Shown: positions 55,658-64,000 of the stretch, piece after piece
How the letters are laid out: each line of letters starts with the position of its first letter
How positions within the stretch are numbered: position 1 is the first letter of the stretch
Source: Streptomyces sp. P3
Lineage (GTDB): Bacteria; Actinomycetota; Actinomycetes; Streptomycetales; Streptomycetaceae
DNA length: 64,000 nucleotides
Direction of reading: 5' to 3'
Assembly: GCA_016893485.2 (NCBI GenBank)
Contig: JAFEKX020000001.1
Span: forward strand, 8,883,501 to 8,947,500
The notes under the pieces: generated by a model
Told to the model about the DNA's origin: nothing
Seen by the model: the letters and a program-made list of their open reading frames with translations, nothing else
Database searches by the model: none
Translations under genes and position numbers: made by a program

Positions 55658-57241
55658 ATGTCCGACATCCACCACCCGGGCCGCCGGTCGGTGCTCGCCG
55701 CGGGCGTCGCCTCGGCCGCCGCGCTCGGCGGGTCCTGGCTGCTGACCGGCTGCAGCGGGGCACAGGCCGCCCCCGTCCTGCCGGCCGCCGCCCACAAGGG
55801 CGCCCCCGACCGCGGCGGCACCCTGCGCATCGCCCGGCCGCCCGCCTCCGACGCCGAGACCCTCGACCCGGCCAGCTCCCTGTCCGCCTACGAGTACCTG
55901 GGCGCCCTCTACAACCGGCTCGTCCGCGTCGCCGCCAACGGTGAGCTCGCCCCGGACCTCGCCGAGTCCTGGGAGACCGACGCCAAGGCCCGCACCTGGA
56001 CCTTCCGCCTCCGCAAGGGCGTCACCTTCCACAACGGCCGCGCCTTCACCTCCGCCGACGCCGCGTACACGCTGCGCCACATCCTCGACAAGGCGACGGC
56101 GTCCCCGCAGGCCGCGGTCCTCGCCCCGCTCATCGACCCGGCGAAGCTGGGCACGCCCGACGCGCACACCCTCGTCGTGCCGCTGAAGACGCCGAACGCC
56201 GAGTTCCCGAGCCTGCTGACGCACTACAACTGCTACGTCGTACCGGACGGCAGCGCGAAGTCCATCGGCCGCACCGGCATCGGCACCGGCCCCTTCAAGC
56301 TGGAGTCGTTCGCCCCGGCGGGCCCCGGCCGCGTCACCGCGAACAAGGACCACTGGGCCGGCCGCCCGGTCCTCGACGCGATCGCCTTCTACTCGGTCGC
56401 CGACATGTCGGCCCGCTCGAACGCCCTGCTGGCAGGGCAGGTCGACCTCCTCTCGCAGACCAACCTCGACTTCGCGACCGCCCGCGTGGTCGCCGCCTCC
56501 GACCGCGCGACGATCGCCCGCGTGAAGGACGCCCAGTGGTACGTCCTCCCGATGCTCACCACCGAGAAGCCCTTCACCGACGTCCGCGTCCGCCAGGCCA
56601 TGAAGCTCGCCTACGACCCCGACCACGTCGTGCAGGTCGCCCTCCAGGGCGCGGGCACCGCCGGCTGGGACAACCCCGTGCCGCCGAGCGACCCCGCGCA
56701 CATCACCGCGCACCCCGAGCACGACCCGGAGAAGGCCAAGTACCTGCTCAAGCAGGCGGGACACGAGGGCCTGGCGATGGATCTCTACACCTCGTCCTAC
56801 GACCCGCTGTTCACGCCGATGGCGCTCGCCTACCAGGACTCCGCGAAGCGCGCCGGCATCAGGATCAGGGTCAAGACGGCCTCGGCGGACTCGTATTACA
56901 CGCAGATCTGGATGAAGAAGCCGCTGATGGCCACCTATTGGTTCACCGGGCGGCCCGTCGACCAGCTCTTCACCCAGATCTTCCGCAGCGGCTCCTCCTA
57001 CAACGAGACCGCCTGGTCCGACAAGGGCTTCGACGCGGTGCTCGACCGGGCCCGCGCCGAGACCGACGACACCAAACGGCGCGAACTCTACGGCGAGGCG
57101 CAGACGTTGGTGATCGAGAGAGGCGGGGCGATGACCCCGATGTTCGCCGACCGGCTCGTCGGCATCTCCCGGAAGGTGCGCGGCTACGCCGAGCACGGCT
57201 TCGAGTTCGACTATCTCAACATCGGCCTGAAGGGAGCCTGA
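55658..57241 (+). CDS. ABC transporter substrate-binding lipoprotein, family 5 (oligopeptide/nickel type)
   Basis: An intact 527-residue solute-binding protein. The signal has two arginines (MSDIHHPGRRSVLAAGVASA) and a lipobox, LTGC at about residues 29-32, so it is probably a lipoprotein exported by Tat or Sec. The mature part shows the SBP_bac_5 pattern: LRIARPPASDAETLDPASSL, LAPDLAESWETDAKARTWTF, FRLRKGVTFHNGRAFTSADA and GTGPFKLESFAPAG. VRQAMKLAYDPDHVVQVALQ and YLLKQAGHEGLAMDLYTSSY follow. First gene of a seven-gene operon. The ligand is probably a peptide or peptide-like ester that the hydrolase at 60804 cleaves. Confidence 0.93.
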   Translation: MSDIHHPGRRSVLAAGVASAAALGGSWLLTGCSGAQAAPVLPAAAHKGAPDRGGTLRIARPPASDAETLDPASSLSAYEYLGALYNRLVRVAANGELAPDLAESWETDAKARTWTFRLRKGVTFHNGRAFTSADAAYTLRHILDKATASPQAAVLAPLIDPAKLGTPDAHTLVVPLKTPNAEFPSLLTHYNCYVVPDGSAKSIGRTGIGTGPFKLESFAPAGPGRVTANKDHWAGRPVLDAIAFYSVADMSARSNALLAGQVDLLSQTNLDFATARVVAASDRATIARVKDAQWYVLPMLTTEKPFTDVRVRQAMKLAYDPDHVVQVALQGAGTAGWDNPVPPSDPAHITAHPEHDPEKAKYLLKQAGHEGLAMDLYTSSYDPLFTPMALAYQDSAKRAGIRIRVKTASADSYYTQIWMKKPLMATYWFTGRPVDQLFTQIFRSGSSYNETAWSDKGFDAVLDRARAETDDTKRRELYGEAQTLVIERGGAMTPMFADRLVGISRKVRGYAEHGFEFDYLNIGLKGA

Positions 57242-57243
57242 CC

Positions 57244-58200
57244 ATGCTCTCCTTCATAACCCGACGTATCGCGGCGGCAGTTGGCACCCTGTTCCTCTCG
57301 TCCATCCTCGTCTTCCTCGCCGTCCAGGCGCTGCCCGGCGACGTCGCCACCCAGATCCTCGGCAAGGACGCGACCCCGGACGCGGTGGCCGCCCTGCGCA
57401 CCAAGCTCAACCTCGACCAGCCCGCCTGGGAGCGGTACGGCCACTGGGTGTGGGGCGCGCTGCACGGCGACTTCGGCACCTCCCTCGTCTCCGGCAAGGC
57501 CGTCGGCGGCGAAGTGTCCATGTATCTCGGCAACTCCGCGCTGATCGCCCTCGTCACCGTCCTCTTCGCGGTCACCGGATCGATCGTCCTCGGCATCCTC
57601 GCGGGCCTCTACCGCGACCGCTGGCCCGACCACGTCATCTCCACCGTCAGCCTCGTCGGCATGAGCGTCCCCGAGTTCGTCGTCGCCACCGTCCTCGTCC
57701 TGTGCTTCTCGGTCGCCCTCCCGTGGTTCCCTGCGGTCGTCCTCTACGGCCCGGACGCGAGCGTCTCCCAACTCCTGCCCGCCGTATGGCTTCCCGCGCT
57801 CGCCCTCGCCGTGGTGATGGCCGCGTACATCGTCCGCATGGCCCGCACCTCGGTCATCGACGTGATGGCCACCGAGTACGTCACCACCGCCCGCCTCAAG
57901 GGCCTCTCCACCTGGCGGGTCGTCACCCGACACGCCCTGCCCAGCGCCCTGTTGCCCACGCTGCACGTCATCGCGCTCAACGTCGCCTGGCTGGTCGGCG
58001 GGGTCGCGGTGGTCGAGAACGTCTTCAACTACCCGGGCATCGGGAAGCTGATGCTCTCCTCCGTGCAGAACCGCGACCTGCCCACCATCCAGGCCATCGC
58101 CCTCATCAGCGCGGTCGTCTACGTCGTCTGCAACCTCGCGGCCGACCTCGCCACCATGGCCCTCAACCCCAGGCTCCGCACCCGAGGGAGGACACGATGA
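57244..58200 (+). CDS. ABC transporter permease, DppB-like
   Basis: An intact 318-residue inner-membrane protein. MLSFITRRIAAAVGTLFLSS is the first span, followed by the extracytoplasmic loop with DATPDAVAALRTKLNLDQPA, the usual DppB feature. Later spans are LIALVTVLFAVTGSIVLGIL and FVVATVLVLCFSVALPWFPA. The cytoplasmic EAA-type loop is YVTTARLKGLSTWRVVTRHA, where the ATPase docks. It begins 2 bases after the binding-protein stop and overlaps the next gene by 4 (ATGA). Works as heterodimer with the 58197 product. Confidence 0.94.
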   Translation: MLSFITRRIAAAVGTLFLSSILVFLAVQALPGDVATQILGKDATPDAVAALRTKLNLDQPAWERYGHWVWGALHGDFGTSLVSGKAVGGEVSMYLGNSALIALVTVLFAVTGSIVLGILAGLYRDRWPDHVISTVSLVGMSVPEFVVATVLVLCFSVALPWFPAVVLYGPDASVSQLLPAVWLPALALAVVMAAYIVRMARTSVIDVMATEYVTTARLKGLSTWRVVTRHALPSALLPTLHVIALNVAWLVGGVAVVENVFNYPGIGKLMLSSVQNRDLPTIQAIALISAVVYVVCNLAADLATMALNPRLRTRGRTR

Positions 58201-59083
58201 CCACGCTCGACACCGCCGCGCCGACGACCGTCCGCGGCGCCCGCACCGTCCGCGCCTGGCGCACCCTGAGCAGCTCCCGCACCGCACTCGTCGGCCTCGC
58301 GATCGTCGCCGTCCACGTCCTGATCGCTCTGCTCGCCCCCTCCTCACCTCCTACGACCCGATCGCCAACGACGCCAACCACGCGCTCCTCGGCCCGAGTT
58401 GGAGCCACTGGGCCGGCACCGACCAGTACGGCCGCGACGTCCTCGCCCGCGTCCTCTACGGCGGCCGGTACGCCCTCGGCGTCTCCGTCGCCGCCACGCT
58501 CCTCACCGTCGCCCTCGGCACGGTCATCGGCTGCGCCGCGGCCCTGCGCGGCGGCTGGTTCGACGACGTCCTGGGCCGCGTCCTGGACGCCGTCCTCTCC
58601 ATCCCGTCCGTCCTGGCGCTCCTTGTCGTGGTGACCGCCCTCGGCACCGGCCCGGCGGTCATCGTCCTGGCCGTCGCGATCGTCTACGTCCCGCAGGTCG
58701 TCCGTGTCGTGCGCGGCGCCGCCCTCGCGGTGGTCCCCGCCGACTACGTGACCGCGGCCCGCGCCCGGGGCGAGAGCACCTGGTCGATCCTGCGCCGGGA
58801 GATCCTGCCGAACATCACGGACGTGGTGTGCGTGGAGTTCGCGATGCGGGCCTCCTGGGTCGTGCTGCTGATCTCCTCGCTGTCCTTCCTCGGCTTCGGC
58901 GCCGACCCGCCAACTCCCGACTGGGGCCTGATGGTTGCCGAGAACCGCACCGCCATCACCGTCGTCCCGATGGCCAGCCTCGCCCCCATCATCGCCCTGG
59001 CCACCCTCGTGGTCGGGCTCAACCTCGCGGCCGACGGCCTGTCCAAGGCGTGGGGCGTCGACCGGATCAGGGAGGGCTCCTGA
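58197..59083 (+). CDS. ABC transporter permease, DppC-like (one frame break)
   Basis: About 295 residues. MTTLDTAAPTTVRGARTVRA leads to the first span (TALVGLAIVAVHVLIALLAP). Near 58338 one missing C or T shifts reading to LTSYDPIANDANHALLGPSW, then HWAGTDQYGRDVLARVLYGG, the hallmark GTDxxGRDVxSRxxYG motif of DppC. The EAA loop is YVTAARARGESTWSILRREI. The last spans include VVLLISSLSFLGFG, and the end is KAWGVDRIREGS. The stop overlaps the ATPase start (TGATG). Confidence 0.9.
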
Positions 59084-59880
59084 TGGCCTCGATCGTGTCC
59101 GTCAACTCCCTTTCCGTGGCCTACCGTTCGGGCGGCCGGGACATTCCCGTCGTGCACGAGGTGTCCCTGGACGTCGCCGAGGGCCGCACCCACGCCCTCG
59201 TCGGTGAGTCCGGCGGCAAGTCGACCGTCGCCGCCACCCTCCTCGGCCATCTGCGGCACGGCTCCCGGATCACCGGGGGCTCGGTCCAGGTCGCCGGAGC
59301 CGACGTCTTCGCCCTGCCCGCACGGGAGTTGAGGAGGCTGCGCGGCGGCACGGTCGCCATGGTCGGCCAGAACGCCGGCCACGCCCTCACTCCCTCCATG
59401 CGCATCGGACGGCAGATCGCCGAGGCGGGCGGCGACGTGCCCGTCGTCGACCTTCTCGAACAGGTCCGGCTGCCGCGCCCGGCGGAGTTGGCCCGCCGCT
59501 ACCCGCACGAACTCTCCGGCGGCCAGCAGCAGCGCGTCGCCATCGCCATGGCCATCGCGGCCCGCCCCAAGGTCCTGGTCCTCGACGAACCGACGACCGG
59601 CCTCGACGTCGTCACCCAGCGCAGCGTCCTCGACCTGATCGCCGCCCTGCGCGACGAACTCGGCCTCGCCGCAGTGCTGGTGAGCCACGACCTCGGGGTC
59701 GTCGCCCACATGGCCGACGACGTGACCGTCCTGCGCTCCGGGCGCGTGGTGGAGTCGGCGCCCACCAGGCAGCTCTTCTCCCAACCTCAGGACCCGTACA
59801 CGCGCCGCCTGTTGGCGAGCGTGCCGCGCCTCGACGACGCCGGGCTCGCCGTCGTCGGAGAGACGGGGAGCGGGAGGTGA
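59083..59880 (+). CDS. ABC transporter ATPase, DppD-like, with a shortened Walker A loop
   Basis: An open 265-residue ATPase: MASIVSVNSLSVAYRSGGRD. The Walker A reads GESGGKST, one residue shorter than the usual GESGSGKST; the DNA lacks exactly one codon there. The Q-loop VAMVGQNAGHALTPSM, signature ELSGGQQQRVAIAMAIA, Walker B VLVLDEPTTGLD and switch VSHDLGVVAHMADD are normal. The C-terminus ends SVPRLDDAGLAVVGETGSGR, where the longer DppD tail is reduced. If the missing residue is real, ATP binding at this site would be doubtful; a 3-base sequence error is equally possible. Stop overlaps the next start (GTGA). Confidence 0.88.
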   Translation: MASIVSVNSLSVAYRSGGRDIPVVHEVSLDVAEGRTHALVGESGGKSTVAATLLGHLRHGSRITGGSVQVAGADVFALPARELRRLRGGTVAMVGQNAGHALTPSMRIGRQIAEAGGDVPVVDLLEQVRLPRPAELARRYPHELSGGQQQRVAIAMAIAARPKVLVLDEPTTGLDVVTQRSVLDLIAALRDELGLAAVLVSHDLGVVAHMADDVTVLRSGRVVESAPTRQLFSQPQDPYTRRLLASVPRLDDAGLAVVGETGSGR

Positions 59881-60807
59881 GGCCCAGGGCCGAGGTCCCC
59901 GCCGACGCCCCCGTCGCCGTCTCCGCGCAGGACATCACCATCGACTACGGCAGCACCCGGGCCGTGCACGGCGTCTCCTTCGACGTCCGGCGCGGCGAAG
60001 TACTCGCCCTCGTAGGCGAGTCGGGCAGCGGCAAGTCCACCCTCGCGTGGACCCTCGCCGGACTGCGCACCCCTCCGGCGGCACGATGCGCCACGCGGAC
60101 GGCGACCTCGCCCGCCCCGCGCAGCAACGGCCGCTGTCCCTGCGGCGCCGGGTGCAGCTCGTCTTCCAGAACGCCGACACCTCGCTCAACCCCCGCCGCT
60201 CCGTGGGCGACGCGGTCCGCCACCCGCTGCGCTTCTTCGGCACGGTGACCGACCGCACGGAGGCCACCGAGCGGGCCCGCAGGCTCATCGCCGACGTACG
60301 CCTCGACCCGGCCCTCGCCGACCGCCTGCCCGCACAGCTCTCCGGCGGGCAGCGCCAACGCATCGGCATCGCACGGGCGTTGGCGGGCGAGCCGGACGTA
60401 CTGATCGCCGACGAGATCACCACCGCCCTGGACGTGTCGGTCCAGGCGGACGTTCTGCGGCTCCTCGACGACCTGCGCCGGGAACGCGACCTGGCGTGCC
60501 TCTTCATCAGCCACGACCTGGCCGTCGTACGAGGCATCGCGGACCGGGTCGTCGTCCTGCGCCACGGCGTCGTCGTCGAAGAGGGCCCCACGGAAGCCGT
60601 GTTCGCCGACCCCCGGCACCCCTACACCCGCCAGCTCATGGCCGCCGCCCTCGAACCCGACCCCGACGCACAGCCCTACGTCGACGACACCGCCGACTGG
60701 GCCGACGCGGCGGACGGCGACGACATCTGGACCGACCACGGCACCGACGGCCACCGCGTCCGACGCTGGCGCGCCCTCAACGCCCTGTGGCAGAAGGAGT
60801 TTCGTGA
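59877..60807 (+). CDS. ABC transporter ATPase, DppF-like (frame broken)
   Basis: About 310 residues from GTG 59877 ((M)RPRAEVPADAPVAVSAQDIT). Walker A is complete: LALVGESGSGKSTLAWTLAG. Near 60075 the frame changes to MRHADGDLARPAQQRPLSLR, then VQLVFQNADTSLNPRRSVGD (Q-loop with the NPR signature of DppF-type ATPases), AQLSGGQRQRIGIARALAGE, VLIADEITTALDVSVQADVL and LFISHDLAVVRGIADR. The C-terminal HPYTRQLMAAALEPDPDAQP is the peptide-importer oligopeptide tail. The exact end is uncertain: a stop overlapping the next GTG (60805-60807) needs another frame change near 60740-60790. Confidence 0.87.
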
Positions 60808-62809
60808 AGTACCGCGAGCAGTTCGAGCGCCGGGTCGTCCGCGAGGACGTCTGGATCCCCACCCGGGACGGAAGGACCCGGCTGCACGCCCGCATCTGGC
60901 GGCCCGTTGACGCCGAGTCGGACCCGGTGCCCGCGCTGCTCGAATACCTGCCGTACCGCAAGAGCGACTGGACCGCGCCCCGCGACGCCCAGCGCCACCC
61001 CTGGTACGCCGGACACGGCTACGCATCCGTCCGCGTCGACATCCGGGGCCACGGCGACAGCGAGGGCCTGCCCGGCGACGAGTACGACGCGCAGGAACTC
61101 GCCGACGGGGTCGACGTCGTCAACTGGCTTGCCGCGCAGCCCTGGTGCACCGGCAAGGTCGGCATGTTCGGCATCTCCTGGGGCGGCTTCAACTCCTCCA
61201 GATCGCCGCGCTGGCCCCGAGCCGCTGAAGGCGGTCGTCACCGTCTGCTCGACCGACGACCGGTACGACAACGACGTCCACTACATGGGCGGCGCCGTCC
61301 TCGGCATCGACATGCTCGCCTGGGCCGGCACCATGCTCGCCTTCGCGTCCCGCCCGCCGGACCCCGCCAACGTCGGCGCGGACCGCTGGGTGCCGATGTG
61401 GCGCGAACGCCTCGACGCCCTCGAACCCTTCCTCCACACCTGGCTCGACCACCAACAGCGCGACGACTACTGGAAGCACGGCAGCGTCTGCGAGGACTAC
61501 TCCGCGATCGACGCGGCCGTCCTCGCGGTCGGCGGCTGGAACGACCCGTACCGGGACGCCGTGCTGCGGCTCGTCGAGCACCTCCCCGGTGACCAGGTCC
61601 GGGGCATCATCGGCCCGTGGTCGCACCAGTACCCCGACCGGGGCCTGCCGCCCGGCCCGGCCATCGGCTTCCTCCAGGAGACCCTGCGCTGGTGGGACCA
61701 GCACCTCAAGGGCATCGACACCGGCGTCATGGGCGAGCCACTGCTGCGGTCCTGGATCACCGACCCGGTCCCGCCCGCGACGTCGTACGACGTGCTGCCG
61801 GGCCGTTGGGTGGGGGGACACCAACTGGCCTAGCGAGAAGGTCACTTGGGATGCGCGGTCCCTCGGCTCGGGCAGTGGTCCCGTCCTCGTGCGCTCGCCG
61901 CAGCACACCGGCCTCGACGCCGGGCGGTTCTTCCCCTTCGGCAACGCGAGCGACCTTCCGCCGGACCAGCGCGCGAGGAGGACGGCCGTTCGGTCTGCTT
62001 CGACTCCGAGCCGCTCACCGAACGCGTCGAGATCCTCGGCCGCCCGCGCGTCCGGCTCCGCCTCGACAGCAGCACCCCGCGCGCCCATGTCATCGCCCGC
62101 CTCTGCGACGTGGCGCCCGACGGCTCGTCCACACTCGTCACCCGGGGCGTGCTCAACCTGTTGAGCCGGCACGGCCGAGACCGGGCCGTCGAGTGGACAC
62201 CCGGGACCTCCGAGGACGTCGAGTTCGAGCTGACCGGCATCGGCTACGCGATCCCGCCCGGCCACCGCATCCGCCTCGCCGTCTCCGACACCTACTGGCC
62301 GTGGGTCTGGCCGCACGGCGAACGCGGCGAGCTGCGCGTCGTACCGGCCGACAGCGCCGTACAACTGCCTCTGCGGGAAGCCGGAGTCGAGCCGCACATC
62401 CGTTTCGAGGAGCCCGAGCAGTCCGTACCGCTCGACGTGACCTACGACCGGCCCGCCGACGCGGCGCCCGAGCGGCTCGTCACGCACGATGTCGCCAAGG
62501 GGAGTGGACGCTGGAGGTCGACCCCAACTACGGGGATCGCGGACCTATCCGGACGGGCTGCGCTTCGAGGAGAGCGCGCGGGAGACGTACCGCATCCGTA
62601 GCGACGACCCGCTCTCCGCACACGCCGTGTCCGAGTGGCGGATCCGCCTGCGGCGCGGGGACGAGTGGGACGCTGAGATCATGACGCGGACGGAGCTGCG
62701 GGCCACGGCCGGGGACTTCGTCATGGACAGTCGTGTCGAAGCACGGGCGAACGGAGAGACAGTGGCCAAGCGCGCATGGCACCGCACCACCCCGAGGACG
62801 TCGGGATGA
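60804..62809 (+). CDS. CocE/NonD-type hydrolase, X-Pro dipeptidyl-peptidase family (four or five frame breaks)
   Basis: A serine hydrolase of about 667 residues. GTG 60804 begins (M)KYREQFERRVVREDVWIPTR. The alpha/beta core has YRKSDWTAPRDAQRHPWYAG, VRVDIRGHGDSEGLPGDEYD and the nucleophile motif MFGISWGGFN (G-x-S-x-G). After a break near 61200: VVTVCSTDDRYDNDVHYMGG, AVLAVGGWNDPYRDAVLRLV with the aspartate region, and IIGPWSHQYPDRGLPPGPAI with the histidine. The C-terminal beta jelly roll (PRVRLRLDSSTPRAHVIARL, YAIPPGHRIRLAVSDTYWPW) lies beyond breaks near 61815, 61975 and 62505. No signal peptide, so it is intracellular and acts on what the importer delivers: esters, amides or X-Pro peptides. 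Confidence 0.87.
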
Positions 62810-63458
62810 CGGCCGCCAGGCAGCCGGCCGCGAAGTCCCCGCGCCGTGCGGTCGCCGCCGCCGACCGGACCCGGCAGCCCACCGAGGTGCGCCGCCGGCT
62901 CATCGTCGAGGCGGCCGTGCCGTTGATAGCGGAACGCGGCTACGCCTCGGTCGGCGTGCGCGACGTGGCGGCGGCGGCCGGGGTCTCCGTCGGCACCGTG
63001 ACGTACCACTTCGGCAGTGTGCAGGAGATCCTCTTCGAGGCGATGGTGCTCCACATCGAGCGCTACTACGCCGAGTTGAACGAGGCCGCCGAGCAGGCGA
63101 CCAGCGGGGCCGAGGCGCTGCGGCTGCTCGTCGACGCGCTGTTCACCGAGGACACCGACCGGCACTGGCGGATGTGGTTCGACTACTGGAACGCGGGTGA
63201 GCAGGCACCGACGAGGCCTTCAGTGGCGGCCAGGCCCATCGCTACGAGACCTGGCACCAGCAGATCCGCGCTCTGGCCCAACGGGGCGTCACCGACGGCG
63301 AGTTCGCCTCCGACGACCTCGACGGCTTCACCGTCCGCTTTGCCGCCCTCGCCGACGGCCTCGCCCTCCAACGGCTGCGCCAGGCACCGCCGTTGAGCAC
63401 CCAGGACGCCCGCAGGCACCTCAACCGGCTGATCGAGACGGAGTTGGGGCTGTCCTAG
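62806..63458 (+). CDS. TetR-family regulator closing the ABC-hydrolase operon (one frame break)
   Basis: About 217 residues from ATG 62806 (MTAARQPAAKSPRRAVAAAD), overlapping the hydrolase stop by 4 bases. The HTH is LIVEAAVPLIAERGYASVGV and VAAAAGVSVGTVTYHFGSVQ. The ligand domain continues EILFEAMVLHIERYYAELNE and HWRMWFDYWNAG. Near 63210 a missing base moves reading to DEAFSGGQAHRYETWHQQIR, FASDDLDGFTVRFAALADGL and LNRLIETELGLS. Cotranscription with the transporter suggests negative feedback through the inverted repeat at 55619-55634. The inducer may be the imported compound. Confidence 0.87.
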
Positions 63459-63467
63459 GCTGGACGC

Positions 63468-64000
63468 ATGGCTGAGTCGTTGTCTCCCCTGGTCACCGCC
63501 ATGGACGCGGGCCGATGGCGGTCGGGCCGCCGACGCGCGCTGCGCTGGGGGCGCCGCACACTGGTGGACTCCCTGTACCTGCTGACCGCGCCGGTGAGTG
63601 CCGCGTTCGGCCTGCTGCTGGTGGTCGGCGCCCTGTGTCTGGGCGCGGTCGGTCCGCTCACGCCGAGCGGGTCGCCGGTCAGGGCCGGTGCCGCCGAACT
63701 GGGCGCGGTGGCCGGGCGACTTGGAGCGGTGGCGGATCGCCCGGGTGCGCTCCCGGGTCGGTGAGGCGCGGCGGCGGCAGCCGGGCGGACGGCCGCCGCG
63801 TCCGACCCCGGGCTCTGGCTGGACCTGGGGCACGCGGTGCTGGTGCTGCCCGTCGTCGTGGTCACGTCGGTGGTGACGGCGCTGTGGTGGTTCGTCGGCC
63901 TGGCGGCCGTCTCCTGTCCGCTGCGCAGCCCGTACCCGTCGCCCGGGCCGCTGCGGCCGATGAACCTGTTCGTGGGCGGTTCCCGGTCCCACGTCGCCCT
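63468..64000 (+). CDS. Sensor-domain protein, probable histidine kinase N-terminus (cut by window end)
   Basis: About 178 visible residues. ATG 63468 (MAESLSPLVTAMDAGRWRSG) lies 9 bp after the TetR stop; TAGGCT just upstream may be a -10 of a leaderless transcript. A sensor domain of membrane pairs follows: YLLTAPVSAAFGLLLVVGAL, then after breaks near 63720 and 63790 LWLDLGHAVLVLPVVVVTSV with VTALWWFVGLAAVS. This pattern (Sensor, PF13796-like) fronts many actinobacterial two-component kinases of the NarL class. The catalytic part is beyond the window. Confidence 0.6.

Noticed and set aside
55595..57196. 533-codon minus-strand ORF opposite the substrate-binding protein
   Set aside because: Shadow of an intact lipoprotein gene with lipobox and family motifs on the plus strand.

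Overview
The window is high-GC actinobacterial chromosomal DNA and almost certainly comes from a Streptomyces. The lineage markers are an SPW-repeat membrane protein, a streptophobe-type membrane protein, a DUF6777 protein, a clpP3-clpP4 pair next to a popR-like regulator, a LitR/CarH-like regulator beside an ECF sigma factor and a photolyase, many GTG starts, AGGAGG-type ribosome sites and C/G third positions. I saw no tRNA or rRNA gene, CRISPR array, insertion sequence, prophage or PKS/NRPS cluster. The region is accessory metabolism, transport, regulation and stress functions. About two thirds of the genes are interrupted by one or more single-base frame changes, mostly in C or G runs. This is best read as consensus error in the sequence, not mass gene decay, so split genes are annotated here as single reconstructed genes with the break positions noted.

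Layout. 1-1.8 kb: an acetyltransferase end, an epimerase, tandem terminators and a GlsB-like membrane protein. 2-9.1 kb: a secreted two-domain protein, then a chitosan-type module: secreted exo-beta-D-glucosaminidase (csxA-like), its ROK repressor and a divergent APC permease, with two copies of one operator. 9.1-11.7 kb: a kinase remnant, a phosphotransferase, an ArsR-AHSA1 fusion with its operator inside the promoter spacer, and an SPW protein. 11.7-15 kb: the light-response module (ECF sigma factor, B12-type MerR regulator, CPD photolyase). 15.3-22 kb: an organosulfur-scavenging operon (sfnG, two SfnB-type dehydrogenases, an FMN reductase and ssuD) with a divergent LysR gene and a cysteine-containing leader peptide.

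22-34.8 kb: an Eis-type acetyltransferase, an acyl-CoA dehydrogenase, an AmiC-like binding protein, a DGPF-ECF42 pair, an aldehyde dehydrogenase, a second ArsR-AHSA1 system (two overlapping genes behind a perfect 34-bp palindrome), an epimerase, a secreted PI-PLC-like protein, an aldo/keto reductase, a PNPOx-fold protein and a dienelactone hydrolase. 34.8-44.9 kb: a G-rich gap, a BASS transporter opposite a BlaI repressor with clustered operator half-sites, adenosine deaminase, two regulator/oxidoreductase divergons (LysR/AKR and AraC/SDR) and small proteins. 44.9-52.9 kb: an FHA-FHA-ABC transporter followed by a Ser/Thr kinase, resembling the mycobacterial Rv1747/PknF pair, then membrane proteins, an RsbW-like ATPase and a methyltransferase. 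53-54.7 kb: popR, clpP4 and clpP3. ClpP4 lacks the catalytic histidine. 55.6-63.5 kb: a tightly coupled seven-gene operon encoding an oligopeptide/nickel-type ABC importer, a CocE/X-Pro peptidase hydrolase and a TetR regulator. The window ends inside a sensor-kinase-like gene.

The regulatory architecture is the most informative content. At least five systems carry a visible operator or leader beside the gene that probably acts on it: ROK, both ArsR systems, BlaI, the LitR-like gene and the sulfur leader peptide.
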